Below, one piece after another: positions 42,547-57,200 of a DNA stretch of 64,000 bases. The stretch is from Drosophila pseudoobscura (Eukaryota; Arthropoda; Insecta; Diptera; Drosophilidae). The position numbers were made by a program, and so were the translations under genes. Location of the stretch: the NCBI RefSeq assembly GCF_009870125.1, contig NC_046681.1:19791001-19855000 (forward strand), read 5' to 3'. The notes below the pieces were generated by a model. It was not told the origin of the DNA, did not search any database, and saw only the letters and a program-made list of their open reading frames with translations. Position 1 is the first letter of the stretch. Each line of letters opens with the position of its first letter.

Positions 42547-44433
42547 CTCTTTCTCGTCTGACCAAAAGTTTACTTTTATTTTTTTTTGTCGGTTAACAAT
42601 TCATTTCCGCGCTTTGGGCTTCATAAATTGCTTTTATTAGAGGCAGGCGGCAGGCGCAACGAAAAGCATATAAAATACAGGCTAAAAACTGAAAGAAGGT
42701 CCTGCGTAGCCAGGAATAAAGCGAATGCTTATATGGGAAATAATAATATACTTCAAGTTTTTTGCATAACAAATAAAACGAATCAAATTATAAGGCGGGC
42801 CAGGAGCAGGGCAGGGCAGAGATATCATCTCCCAGACCGTGCCCTCGAGGCAGTGACAAGTTGTGAAGCAGGTCCTGCGGCGACGGGGGTGCGGTCGGGG
42901 GTCGGGGGTCAGTTTTTGGACCACAAACAGAGAGAGAGAAAGAGAGACCTGAAAGTTGTTGACAGGCTGCCAGTACTGGCATTGGCTGACGGCTCGGTCT
43001 GTCAGGGCACGCAGTCACGACAGGCAATAAAATTCAATATTTCATTAAAACGCACGTTACGCATACGCAGCGTGGCACGAGCCCAAAAAAAAGCGAGTAC
43101 CAATAGGCCTGGCTAACGTAACGAAAAGAGGAAACAAAATAATCGATTTCCAAGGGCCGAAGTTTGGCATACTCTTGAGGATCTAGGGATCTGATGAAAA
43201 TGGTTCTGAAAAATTAGGAAAAATACAAAAAATCCTTTAGAAAGAATGAACTTTTCAACGTCATAACTTTTGACCTATAAAACATTGATAAATTATTTCA
43301 ATATGAGCCTGAAGGTCTTGTGGCTTGGGCTTAAATTATTAATTATAATTTGGGATTCTGTAAATAAATAAATGCATATTATTGAGCCGAAGGCCTTCGG
43401 TTATTTAATTTTAATATTTTTTCCACATGTATTAAAGACTTTGAACCATGACTTTGCTTCTCAGAAAAGTTAAAATTTTCAAAGGTTTTTGTATAAAAAA
43501 AGGTTTCTATATTTGTGGTTTCTACTTATTGACTATCTGCAGTGAAAACAGGAGTTTGAGGACACTTTTAGCCATAATTATGGAGCTAAGTGATTATAGA
43601 GGGAGCTGTCTATATCAAGGCTTGTATCAGATGCTCCCCCTCTAAGTCCTCTTCTGAGAGCCAGATATCATTCTTAGGGAAGATCATGGCTTGTGGCACG
43701 ATATCCCAATATACACCCTTCCTTCTTCCGTTGCTTCTGTAGCTCTGCTTCATGGTAGACCCCACAAGACCCTCCCTGATAGGGTACAAAGAGCAAACCG
43801 CAGACTGCGTGACGTTGTTGTTGCTTTTATCACACGCACAGCCCTGAACGTTCAAATCGGATTTCTCGTTATTAGCACTGACCTCCTTCCTCCCCCCACC
43901 GCCCACCCCGTCCCCCGCTAGAACATGTGGCAGACAGAGCCGGACAGGGAGCAAATATCGTGGGAGGCTCTCCGGAATGAAAGTACTCGAATTTCACCGC
44001 CGCCTCCGCCTCTGACTACGCCTCTAAATCCCGCCCCTGCCTCCCCCCAAGCCCTTCATCAAATTGAGTCGTTCGGCTGTGTCGCACTAGATTTCTCACT
44101 GACATTCGTCGGGGTCCTTGGGCTGGGGCTTGGTCCTTATTTTCGGTTTCGGTGTTTGGCTGTTGCCTCCGTTCTGTGCTGTGTGTTTTGTTGTTGGTTA
44201 AGGCGGCTGCGACGCTGACAGATTATTTGCTTTATTATTCATAAGAACTACGAGTACTTGTGCCACCCCCACACTATGCTCCTGGGGGTCATGTGGTGCT
44301 TGTAATTCAGTGGGTAACAAAGGGTAGATTGTTACGATGCCAACACAATGCGGGAGTGCGAGTACGGCGTGCAATCTAATGGAATTGCTATGGAATTGGA
44401 TTGGCTGTGTAGGATGATGATTTGTGTGTGCCG

Positions 44434-44468
44434 GTTGGGGGGTGGGGGGTGGGGGGTGGGGGTTGGGG
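44434..44468 (+). repeat. G-quadruplex-type G tract
   Basis: Four runs of five or six G separated by single T, then a GGGG run: ttggggggtggggggtgggg continues in the same pattern. It fits the canonical G4 rule on the plus strand. Confidence 0.75.
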
Positions 44469-45155
44469 TGTTGCCTGGAGATACAGATACGCCTGCCCTG
44501 TGGCTGGGCTAATTGAATCCCATAGTTTGCTGAATGTTGAATGCTGAATGATGGTGTTGCTGATGCGTTTCCCCTTTTCGTATTTCCAGGGAAAGAGCAG
44601 AGCAACGAGGGTGCTTTGTTGGTTCTATAAATTGTTATGAAAACCCTCTTTCTATTTTTATTCTTTAAAATTTATCAAGTGCTGTTTTTCTCTTTAAAAA
44701 ACCCCCCAGAAGTCCGCAAAAATCCCAAAAAAAATCCTCTAATCCCCAAAATGTAATTAACATAATCAAAGTCAGAGAGGGTGCCCCCCTGCCAGGCCGC
44801 TAATGACCGCTAGAAGGTGGCACACATTTAAGCCACCGAAAATTGATGTTTTACAGGGTGTTTGTGGTGTCCAGAGGCTGCCAGAGGGTCTGTAGGTCCT
44901 GTTAGGAGTCTTGATTATAATGTAGCTACTCATTTGGATTTATTAATTGCGTCCTGAGTCCTGCGTCCTGCTTACTGCTGCCATTGTGCGTAGCAAGTAA
45001 ATTAATTAGCAAATACTTGCTTTAATAATCATTTTAATGGAATTTGTAATTTAATGCGCCTAACGAGAGAGAGTTTTATGTGGGAGAGATTACGAAAGTG
45101 ACCCCCATACACCCCCATTTTATTGATTCTCTGTCCACGCTCTCCCTCTTCCTCT

Positions 45156-45157
<2 letters not shown>

Positions 45158-45190
<33 letters not shown>
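45158..45190. repeat. (TC)n / GAGA run
   Basis: About 15 uninterrupted TC dinucleotides; it could bind GAGA factor. Confidence 0.8.
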
Positions 45191-45192
<2 letters not shown>

Positions 45193-48100
45193 CCACTCTT
45201 TGGGTGTATTTTACTGTCTGACAAGTCACCGCATGACCAGACCACAATTTGTTTAAGCGGCTTTAAATATTTCAACATGCCAACTTGGGCCAATTGAGGC
45301 CCTGGCCAACCCCCCCACCCCCCTGGGGGTCACTCAACTTTTCCCCGTGTTGTGCTCGTATTTGTGTGGACAGTCAATCACTTTAGAGAAGTTTTTTTTA
45401 TTGCCAGCGACATTAATTGATGGCAGGCAGTGCCACCATAAAAGAGGCTCACCAAAATACGCCTCATAAAAAGCAACGAAAACCAATTGGAATTTGTTTT
45501 ATTTTCATTACCTAAAAATAAGTATTTATTTTTTACGATTTGATATGCTAAATAGCCGAAAAGTTGGCCATAAATTCGTGTAAAGCATTCAATTATAAAT
45601 GAGACGATAAGCGAGTGCCACTGCCTCGTGTCTCTCCTTTCCTTTCCTCTCCTTTCCTTTCCTCTTAGATTTTCCAGCACACAAAATTTGCATAAATTTT
45701 CGCAAAAGCAAAGACTAAAGTGCAGAGTGAACTTTTCTGTTGATAAACGCTGGCATGCTGCTTAAAGACTTGTCATATCAGTGCACTCCTCCTGCCTCCT
45801 CCCCCCCTCCTCCTGCCTCGCACTATAACCTTCTGTCTTTGCACACGTGTGTGGTGTGGTGTGGTGTGTGCACCCGTGTGCGTGTGTGTGTGTGCGTTTG
45901 TGTGTGTGTGTTATCTTTTAATTAAACATGAAAGTGAGTTGGCGAGCAAATTTGCTCAAACACACAGCAGACAAACAAACAAACCGCCTGCGGCTGAGCA
46001 CCGGGCAAACACACACACACACACACACACCGAAAAAAATAAGAAAAATCAAAAGCAGCTAAAAAATAAAAGAAAAAAACACTCGATTCAAGCAAAGCTT
46101 AAACAATTTTCCCCAAAACTGAAAAGGTAACGACTTGGAGCTGCCTGTGACAGGGACGAAGGAAGAATTTCAGGAAGTTTTTAAGGTGCTTTTGGAAGGT
46201 CTGGAAATTATAGAGGACTATTAGCCACAGGGGCATCGAAAACTGTGGGAATATGGAATAATATTTTAGAAAGGGAGTGATATGGATTTTTAATAGATAT
46301 CTTTGTTTTTCAAGGACACGATGTGCATAAAATAATTTCTAAGACTATAGGAAATTTCTATTAATGAAATAAAGGACTAATTCGCAGAACTGTTTCTGTT
46401 TTTAAGCACCAAAATGGTTAGAATATAAAGCCAAAACCACATCCAAGGCATTTAGACTTTAGAAAACAACTTAGGAATAATCCTAAATAATTATGAGCAT
46501 TTAAATAACTATCTAGAGATAGAGAACTAAGAGAAAGACTGACTAAATTATTCTCAAATATATTTTTAATACTTTTGATTACCAAAACTTACCAGAACCC
46601 AGAATTGAGCTGCTTTAAACTTTGCTAAATGGTTTTTTGGTCTGGAAAAGTAGGGAAAAAGGAGTGGCCTTTGCTGCATGGAGTTTCTAAGAATTAGTAG
46701 AGCAGAAAAGAGCCAAAACTCAACAAGATACTCCCAAGAAAAAATTCAAACAAAATACACAAATAATAGATGCACAAAAGATGCCTTTCCCTTGGCATCC
46801 CCTCATTAAAGACTCAATCAGGAGTCGGTTATCCACCCATTGAACCTTCTTCTGTGCTATCTTCAACAATTATCTGTTTACACAGTGTCCAAGAGCCCCA
46901 AAATGGAGACCTAACAAGCAGCTTTAAGAGCAACCAAAAGCAATCCGCAAACCCCAAGCAGAGAGCAGACATAAGTTCTGGATGTTCGCCCCATAAGTCC
47001 ACGACATACAAACATGTCAACCAAGCACTAAACCACATTAAGCAGCAGCAGCAGCAGCGGCAGCAGAGAGACAGTCGCTATGTGTCTGCCCCATGCCACA
47101 TGCCCCACGCCACTGACGCTTGAAAAAAAAAAAGCCAGTAGAAGTTTTTCTTTTGGCATCGTTTTAAGCGCCGCTCTGACAAACTCAAATAGCAAGCTCT
47201 CTCGTATAACCGGGGAAAAGCTGGGGAAAACAGGGGAAAACTGGCAGAAGCGACGGAAAGCGATGTGTGACAAGACAATGGCATTAGTTGCATAGAGGTA
47301 ATTCCAGCTTCCACGGTGTGGCGCCACCCCATCCTCCATCCTGCCCCCCTCCGTTTCGCCATAAGTTATGAAAGTTATTCCAAAATTTATAAGATTTTCC
47401 ACCTGACGGGCACGGTGGGAATGACATCGGTTGCATACAGAGCACGTCGCTCGTGGGGCGGCAATAAAAACGTGGCAAAGGTCCTAAAAACAAACAGCAT
47501 ACGCATATCTAATTGAAGCTGAAAACAGCCGCAAAAGGATCTTCTCTAGAAGTAGGGGAATAGGAGCATTTTACACAGACACTTAAACCAGCTGGGGAAT
47601 GGGGAATGGGAGGGTTGGGGTTGGCGGAAATCAAAGACGGCAAAGAACAAACCGCAGACACAATCACAAGAAAATGTCCTTTGGGTGTAAAATCGATTAA
47701 GGCAGAAAGGCATCGAGAGGATAGGCACTGCAGTGGCGGGCCAAACGGAAGTCAATCAGAGAGAGAGACGACGCCAAACAGCGTTTCTCCTCCAGATGTC
47801 TGGGGAATTACACATGCTCAATGCTCCATCCTCCAGTCGCCATCCTCCATCCTCCAGTTGCCATCCTCAAAGCTCGATTCTCAATGCTCTGGCATGGCAA
47901 TTGCTTTGCTAATAAGCCAGGTACAAGGCAGGTACAGCATATAAAAAATAGAAGCTCAAGATGCTTTGGTACCACTGTACCCACGGCATTAATACGAAAT
48001 ACAGAAAAAAAAGAAGTGTAGGAGTTTAGGTGGAAGAGAGACTATGGACCTATGGAATACCCTTGGAATACTAGTACGAGAAAAGAGAAACTACTCCTTT

Positions 48101-48454
48101 ATGGAAATACCATTTGAAGGCACATTTTTGATAAGACACAGGCATTATTCGATGTCCATTCCCTGGGAAACATTAGAGAAGAGAAGGTATTACTTTTTTG
48201 TGCTTTTCTGTTGGTAATATCCCATTGATCCTTATGATTCTTGTCAGTTTTGGTAGATAATCGATCTCTATACAACTCCCCAAAGTTTCAGTGGCATTCG
48301 GCAAGACTTTTGGCATCGTAGATTCCCTTTTCAGACACATCTCTTTGAGAACCCAATACACCCCTTCGGGGTACCCTACAAAACTACCAGGTATAATAAG
48401 AACGGATGTGTTTGGCATTAGCAAAAGGAATTCCCTCATGTTTGCTCTGATGAC

Positions 48455-48535
48455 GGGGATACAAGGCGAGAGACAGCGATAGGGGATACAAGGAGAGAGA
48501 AAGCGACAGGGGATACAAGGAGAGAGACAGCCATA
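48455..48535. repeat. 27-bp minisatellite, three copies
   Basis: Units at 48455, 48482 and 48509, each starting ggggatacaagg and differing at a few positions. On the minus strand it reads as nine-residue LSPCIP repeats in a frame I do not consider a gene. Confidence 0.85.
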
Positions 48536-50824
48536 GGAAAGACAGAGAGAAAGAGAGAAAGAGGGAGAGAGCATGGTTGGATGGTGGTGTAGAGGAAGTG
48601 TAGGAGGGTCGTATCGGGGTGTGGGTATGGGCATGGTTGGTTTACTGTAATTGCACGACAAAGTAAGCGCGTAACTGCATATTTACATATCACTCAGAAG
48701 GGGGGCAACATCATCGTTGACAATGCCGGAAGAAAGGGAGGAGGAGTGGGAGGAGGTGTGGGCGGAGGAGTGTGGGGAGTGGGAGAAGTAGGAGTTGTGG
48801 AGTAGAGTGGAGAAAGAATGAATTAAAATAAATTAAAGCATGCTTTCAGGCGCCGCGCGCACATGTAAATAATGCAACGCAATTTTTCTCACGCAGTGCG
48901 ACAGGCAGCGAGAAAGAGAGACAGCCAGCGAGACATTGAGAAGAAGACTGCCAAGCAGCACTGGCGAAGATCTGACAATGAGTCCTTGCCCTTCCTTCCT
49001 TCCCCGCCCCCCCCCCCCCCCTTCCCGGCTTTGGGAACACTGATTGATATGTCTGTCCTCGACAGCGGAGGATCTTATCCGCTCAAGGTGTTGAATCATT
49101 TAAGATGTCGCCTTGATTGCGCGTCTCGGATGAAGAATGCCTCTGCACGGCAGGAAGGCGGGAATTCAAGCACGAGAAAGCACTCGAATTATTATGGGCC
49201 ATGCCGCACCCAAGCCATTCCCCCACAGGCAAATCAATTAGATACATGAATCTGAGAAATGCCGCCGGGTTGCGGATTGCGAGTGCGAATACGAATACGA
49301 GTGGGCCGTGGGCCTCTGGGGCTCTTGATTAAAGTGCATTCCCCGTGGGAAATGTATGTAAAGCGGGCGAAAATGCAGTGTATTTCGTGTGTAAGCCCAC
49401 AGATCAGGCAGGTGTATCCCTAGGTACAATCTACGCTCTCTTGAAGGTAACTAAATCGAGTTTTTGGTCAGAACTCAGCTCTTTTCTTGTCTTCTCACAA
49501 CAGCCTCTGAGATTTGATCAGGAACCACTGCTTAAAAGGTTTCTTATGTATTGTCTGGCCATCTGACATGTTCTTCCTTTGAAACCAGTTTAAAAACAGC
49601 TTTCACAGCTCAAATAACTGCAAAAATACTGCCCCCAAGACCATTTTAGAAAGAAAAGTTCAACCTTTGACTCTTGACTCCCGAGCAGCACAAATACACA
49701 TTTCAAATAGATTGGTATGGCTTTATGACCTGCGCCACCCCCCACCCCTTCAGCACATATACTCGTACAAATATCATTCATTCTCCTGCAGAGATAGCAC
49801 ATGGCTTATATATCACCACCTTTTTTTTTTGTTTTGCCCGCACCCAAACAACTCTCAACACACATAAATTATGTGGCAAAACTATTGCCAAAGTGAAAAA
49901 GAAAACCAAACCCCATAAAAGAGAGAGAGAGCACAGACCCAAGCCCCAGTCCAATCCAGTGGCAGTGGCACCTTGGTTACCTTTGTCCGTTCTCATTCTC
50001 TGTGGGCCTCCCGCCCGCCCCCTGACAACTGTCAACTCTCTGTACACTTGGCCATGTCTTAGTTACGCATTCAGCACTGTCCCCTGTCCCCTGTCCCCTG
50101 GCCCCCAGGAAGCACCAGCAGCTTGTTAATCCACATACAAATATTGCGCATACGCCCCGGAGAACGCTGAAAAACTATGTGCCAGAAAAATGGTTAAAAC
50201 TAGGTGAGCCCCTGACTACTCGTAATTTGGCTTTTGTTTTTTCCACTCTCCACATGTGTGTTTGTGTGTGTGTGTGTGTGTGTGCGTTTCCCCTGTTGTT
50301 TTATTAACCCAATAACTAAACACAGAATGCGGCTCTGGGCACCCTCTCGCCCCCCGTCGCTGTCTTGTGCCACACCCACGCGCCCTAAAGTCTAGGGCGA
50401 AACTTAAAGTCAAAACAAGTACTCGCAAAAAATGACTTTAGGGAATAGTATGGCTATAAAGTACCCTCTAGGCGGCTGATTTGATTTGGTTCTAAGGGAA
50501 CTAATTAAAGAATTCGAATTTTAATAAATTGGCGTTGAAAACTATATATTTAATTATTATTTTAATATCTATTTAAATATTATTTTTTTTCTATTAATTT
50601 AGTAATTTTTTTTAATTTAATTTTTAATTAATTTAAATTTTTTTTTGATTTTTATTGATTTTTGATATTTAAGTACATAATATTATTGTTTGTAAATGCA
50701 ACAAATATAAGCCAAAGAGTGGCTCCATTTTGTTATACATATTTTGATGATTTTCGATAAATGGTTAGAAAAAATACATCCACCAAATATGAGCCACATA
50801 TCTCTCAAACTGTGAGTAGATTCT

Positions 50825-50928
50825 ATTATATATTATATATTATATATTATATATTATATATTATATATTATATATTATATATTATAAGTTATTATATATT
50901 ATATATATATATATATATATATTATATA
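50825..50928. repeat. (ATTATAT)n and (TA)n tract
   Basis: About eight copies of the heptamer attatat run into a TA dinucleotide tract. It could adopt unpaired or hairpin structure. Confidence 0.85.
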
Positions 50929-51193
50929 GATTTTATTCATCTTATATTCTCATGATTTTTGAAATATATTGAATATATTTCATATTAAAATGAATTATTT
51001 TACTATTTACATAAGGTATAATTCCTATAAATTTAATAAATTAAATTTTTGTATATTTAGATAAATTATGGGACGTATTAAAATAGACATCTGTTTAAAA
51101 AACGAATATTTAATTTAAATATGATTATTTTTTATTTTGTTATATTTTTATTTATATTGTTTATTTATTTTATTATTATACATATATATGTAT

Positions 51194-51229
51194 GTATATT
51201 TATATTTATATTTATTTTTATATTTATAT

Positions 51230-51260
<31 letters not shown>

Positions 51261-51264
51261 TATA
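51194..51264. repeat. (TTTATA)n and (TTTA)n tract
   Basis: Hexamer tttata repeats change to tetramer ttta repeats. The flanks are AT-rich over more than 700 bp. Confidence 0.85.
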
Positions 51265-54200
51265 TAAGAGATACATGCCTTTTATCTCCGAGTCCATTAT
51301 GTTTCTTAATAATAATGGACTCCGTAAGTTTTTTCTTGATTTACAAAGGCAGAAAAATAAGTGAAAAGATTTAATATAAACTTTTTATGAATAGAAAACA
51401 TAAAAATCGCAAAGAAACAGACTCATTAACTTAATGCTCTCCCACGCCCCTTTCCGCTCCCTACTACCCACACCTGCGCGACACCCAATATCCCCATCGT
51501 ACAGCCAGAGAGTACCGGGTATCAGAATGACTGGAATGCGGGTCGCTTGTCTTTGCTTAGCGTTGCTTTGCTTTGCTTTGCTTTGTGTGCTCCACTTGTC
51601 AGGTGCAGCGGCAGCCGAAACCCCTACCCAAAATCCCCGGCTGCAACCTGCAACCTGCAACATGCAACCTACAACCCTTTCCCTTTGCCACTCGTACTTA
51701 TCTAACACCTTTGACTCCATTATGCCCCGCCGTGGCAGCTGCTTATCTGTCATGGCAACCCATCAGTGCATAACTTGTCGGGATTTTAATTAGCCCCAGC
51801 AGCAGGACAGGAGCAGGAGCAGGACAAGAGCAGGAGCAGGAGCAGGTGCAACAGGAGCTGCTGCTGCTGTTGCAGCTAATGCTGTCATGTCCAGCGTCCA
51901 TCGTATCCCTTCTTGCATGTCCTTGTTTCACGCCGTTTGCCTGCTCGTTGGTTTGGCAAAACGTTTTGGCCCTGGCTCTTTTCGCTGGTCCTGGTCCTCC
52001 TGCTGCTAGCTTCATGGTCCTGCGTTGACACGCGCTTGTCGCTCATTATCCTTTATGAATTTTTCATAAATGCAGGGCTGCCTGCCCGTCCTGCCCTGCC
52101 AAAAGGAAGGAAATATAAGCGAGAGAGCGAGTTTCCAAAGAAAACTTCCAGCAATTGAATTTTTTTTCCCCCGTACCATAGCCCTTTTTTTCGGTTGGGG
52201 TACTCCGGCTTCTGCTGCTTCCCTGCTGCTCTAGATAATTTCTTAAACACGTGCCCGGCAAGCTAATGCCACAAAAGGGCGGCAGGGCCGCCACCGAAAC
52301 CCAAATTAGATTTAGCTCCCCAAAGAAACTCCATTGAAGTGTGGCTCCCAAAAAAAAAACACACACACCGAAGGGGAGGACCGCCTTAACCTTAGCTTTT
52401 GCCACAGAGTTGCCTCGGGGTTTCGCTGCCGCGTGGCGCAGTGCATTTTTTATTACAAATTCGCACCTCCACAACCCCCCCTCCAGCTCTCTCTCTCTCT
52501 CGTTTGTTAGGGGTGGCCCGAGGGTTAAGGGAATGCCCCTTTTTTGGCCAGGTGTTGCCACTGCGCTTTTGGCGTCTTTTGTCCTTATTGTTTCTTATTG
52601 TTTTTCCTTCAAGGATAGCTCTGGGGTGGCTTGGGGTGTATTTGCTGTTGGGGTAAGAGATTTTTGAGAGTTGACTTTATAGAAAAAAACTTAAATGCAA
52701 TCCCATCCGGGGGGAAATACTTTAAAGCCAAGCAATTTGTTCTCTAGAAAATCAGTTAATGGATAAGCCTTGACCTTCTTAATTTGTTTTGTTTTCCCCA
52801 AACCCTTTTCTTCATTCCGTTTCCAGGGTATCGCTGAGTGGCCATCTATCTCCAAGGACATCAGAGCAGATGTCCCTCGCTCTTTCTCTGGTGCTCTGTG
52901 CATAATTTCTTTTCTGTGCAAATTGCTGCCGCTTACTCGCAGTTTTCTTAGGACTTTTTGCTCGCTTTTCAATTTTCCCAGAATGAAGGAGAGGCAACAG
53001 TTTGTCTCTGTGCCCCGTGGCGCCCCTGCCCGTGCAATTGTCTCTCTGTGTGTCTTTTTGTTGTGTTGTAAGTTGCAGCTAAATCTGTGGCAACTTCTCC
53101 AAAGGGGCGGCACTTTTGTTTCGAATCGCTGAAGCGTGCGCTCCGAGAACAGCCTGCGGCACCAGACCAGACCAGACCAGACCAGACGAAGGCTCCTTCT
53201 GTCATAACTAAAATGAGACACTTGGCGGGCAACGGGCCGGGCCGGCTGGCTGTAACGTCTTCTCATTCGCACTTCTTGTCGGGTCCCATTCGCACACACT
53301 TCAGTTCTCATTTCTCAACACTGTTCGTCTTCCTATTGTTCCCGGCTCGAGTGGCACTTTCAGCAACGCTGTCGTTGTCGTTGTTGTGGGTGTCTTTGGG
53401 TCCTCCCATTGTCTGGAGCTGCCATTGCACCTTCGGATGCTGCCGCTGCTGCTTCTGTCTCTGTGGCTTCTTCGACATTTCATAATCCCCGCGCGCGCAA
53501 AACTTTAATTACAAAGGACAAAATGCACTGCTTGCCAAAGGGGTTGCCGCATGCACTTTCACCTTGGGCTTCCCCCTCACCCCACACCTCCTCTTTTAAT
53601 TTCTCAAACCCTTCCTTCCTGCCGCCGCTGACAACATCGTTCGCACTTTCGCTTCAAAAGTTTTTCTCATCATAAAATCCGTTGCCAAAGGCCCTTTGAC
53701 AGTTTTAGAAGGCGGTACGGCGCGTTTTTAATCAGTCGCATGAGTCTTGCGCCTGGCTGCACTTTACAACACTTTGCTCATCACTTTGTGGCATGGATGG
53801 TTCCTGTGGGGCATAGGGCCTGGCCCTGGGTGAGGGGGGTCGCAGGATTAAGGGTATTAGTGCGCGATTTGTGCGGTTTGTTATTGAATATTTGAGATTA
53901 AGTTGTGCCTTTGGGGGCGAGGGAATTATCGTACAACTTTGCGATGCTAGGCGAAAAACTATTCCATAAGCTTTTAATCAGCACTGGGAAAAGGGATTTT
54001 AATCGGGAAATTAACGATAGTTATTGTTTTAGTTTGTTTTAGCAGGGTTTCCAAGGATATTTGTTGAGATTCTGTTGTTGAAGATTTTTATGTAGCCTAC
54101 TTTTCGGCAGTGGCCATTAAATGCGGTTTATCCCATTTATCAATCCCAACTATAAATCCACAATCCCCAGACAAATTTAAATTAATTTTCAGCTCGAATT

Positions 54201-57200
54201 CCCCAATGCCAACCTCAAAGGCTTTCCACCGACAGAAATGTACAACACTTGTTCAATAATTTACCAACACCTCAAACTCAACTTCTGTATGGAAATAACT
54301 CAACGGTTTACCTAGGATCCATCCTGTAATTTGCACAAATATCGTAATTACAATTGAATTATTCAAATATTATCATCATCGGAATTTATTTTACTCGGCA
54401 ATCACTTTACGCAAAACACTTTTAAGTCAACAACAGAACAGAGCAGACCATCTTTGTCATAATCAATTCCAATCGTTTTAAAATATACGACAGTATGTAT
54501 ACAATATTTATGGATTAATTATTTAAATTGCCAATGTTTACACGACACATACTTCGGTGGCAAACAAATGAAACTGAAACAACGACAGACAAAGGACAGG
54601 CAAACAGACAGACGGGCAGACAGACCAACAGACAGACCAACAGACAGACACCGACAGTGCCAACAAAATATCATTGATGAGCTTTAAGTATGTCAACATA
54701 AATTGCAATTCCCTGCCATCTCATCTCCCAGCACCATCTATGGGTCTCCATAAAGTATGTGCTGCTGTTTTTTAATAAATTTTAAATAAACATCGAACTG
54801 CCAGCGAGAGAGTCGCGAGCAGTAGGCAAATATTTGCATTAGAAAAGTATCCCTTTTGCAGGTACTTTCGAAAGGGTATGATGATTTTGAGCAGAAGTTT
54901 GTCAAGTTGATAACAAGCCTCAGGCGGCCCTTCTTTGCTGTTGTTGAGATTTTGTTGGTGAGGATTTTCTGTTGCCTACTTTTCGGCTTGCTTTGAAACC
55001 TCTCGCTTTCCGCTGAAAGAGTATCAAGCACTTTGACTTGCAATGATTCTTTTTTCTATAAATTTTGCTGTTGTTGTTCCCTTTTGAGATGGATCCACAA
55101 GTACTTTCCAGTCCTTGTTCCGCACTGCTCCACCCCCGCAACCGTTTTCCAACACTTGTTTACGGCATTATGCCGGGACAACTTTTGTTTGTTTTATAAA
55201 TTATTGACACTTTATTGACAAGCCACGATGGAGAGCAGCAGCAGCAGCAGCGGCACACAATGGGGGAGCCGGAGAACAATGCCGCATCAACTTCATTATG
55301 CCCCTCAACGCACAGGGCACAGTGCACAGTGGGGCATTGCCCCAACGAGAGCGAAGGGTCGTCTATGCTCCATGGTTATGCTCTGACAATCGATTGTCAC
55401 ATTCACAGGGTCTCTACACGGTCCCTATCGGAATTGACACGACCACTCAATGCCCATCGAATGGCCGAGTGGCAGGGCAGGACAGACGGAGGAAGAGAGG
55501 GCTTGTTAAGCCTCTTCACGCACAATTGGCCAATTTATAAATTATGGAAAAACTAACAGAATGTGTGCATAAAATATTTAAATGCACCTAATAAATAATA
55601 AATGTCACAAAAGGCAAAAAAACGAGACTATTAATGGTACAAAAAAAAAATCCACGAACGGAAAATTAAGAGAAAATAATATGAATTAAGTCCATTTGAC
55701 ACCTTTTGTTGGCGTAAAAATCTTTTTGCCTTCAATTTGGCACGTTGCACAAATGTGTGGTGTGTGGGGCGAAAAAAAAAATGAAATTAAGTGCAAAATA
55801 AAGTTATTTATTTGCATAAATAATTAAATAATTTGCGTGAGTGGTAGAAGGGGCAGAGACAGAGAGAGAGAGAGACTGAGAGTGAGATATATAAATGCTG
55901 ATATACTTACTGTGTAACACAAATTGATTGTGGAAATCGTTCGAGTGGAAACAGCCTCAACGACTGACTGAGCAGCTGAAATTTCAAATGAAAATATCAG
56001 CACAGAGAGCGGTGGGAATTGATTGATTACATAACTGGGGGTTACCCCCAGGGATCTGCCCGCCTGCTAAATGCCTGTCTGTGCATTTATCTACAGGATT
56101 TTCGGCGGCAGGGAAAGATTACAGAGATTTGAAAAGGGGATTGCTGAAATGTTGAAGGCCAAACTTTACTGCGAGATATTTTTAATTAATTAATGCAATT
56201 TATGGAATAGAAATAACTATAAATAAATAAATAAATAAAATTATAACAATATTTTAGAAGCACTTAAAAAATATATATAAATTGAAACATTGTAAAAATT
56301 AAATGTTTTTGTAATTTTCATTAAATTATCAAAATTCTATATTCCACCCTAGGCTGAAATGCAACCAAAGCCGAGGGTATATGCTGCATGACGCGCGTGT
56401 ACCATATTTCCTCGATTATTTCTAAGTTATTTCTTTGATATTCCCCTCAAATTATTAAATAAATATAGCAAAAAGTACAAACCGAGCTAAAACCCCAATT
56501 TCCGGCATAGAAATACATTTCAAATCGCTTAAAAAATATTTATATTTGCATTTTAGTATGCTCTTAATTATAATCCAAACAAAAAAAAAGGGAAAATAAA
56601 CGCAATAAATAAATCAAATTTTCAAATATAATTTGTTGATCATTTTTGCCGCTAGCCACAGGAGCAAAACAACAAAAAAAAGAGGACGTGGATGTGGACG
56701 CGGACAATTCTTGTCAATCAATTCGAGCGGCTAATTGCACAAATTTTATATTCCATATTAATTTACATATCATATAAATTAATACCCAAACTCCAGTGGG
56801 GGTTGCCATGGGAATAGAAGGGGGCGGCGAAAGCGGAAACGAAAGTGACATAATCCCTGCAGAATGGACAAATATATATTTTTTGTTTTTTCACAGATTT
56901 TTCCCCTTTTTCCCCCCGTCCTGCCTTCATTTAACTTTTATTTGCTCAAACACACGTCGCGAACGCGGAGTGTTCATCATTTTTGTTTGTTCATTGTCGC
57001 TGGAGAGGGGTGGAGGGGGGGGGAGGAGAGCAATTCGTGTGTGACAATTGATTCATATCAATTTCCATCAAGTATTTCACTTGTGTAACGAGTTACAGGG
57101 ATGATTGAGCACACGTATGTACATAATGAAGTATATAGTGGCTGTTAAAAAATCAGTTAAATCTGTTTGCATTAATTAAAGGCACACACACACGCACACA

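Noticed and set aside
46770-47123. 117-codon ATG frame ending in a Gln run
   Set aside because: The Gln run is a CAG repeat; no exon context or conserved-looking segment.
48173-48661. 162-codon minus-strand frame with LSPCIP repeats
   Set aside because: The repeats come from the 27-bp minisatellite; the rest shows no family feature.
51434-51793. Frame with a signal-peptide-like MRVACLCLALLCFALL stretch
   Set aside because: The hydrophobic run is produced by a ctttg pentamer repeat, and the following part is caacctg repeats.
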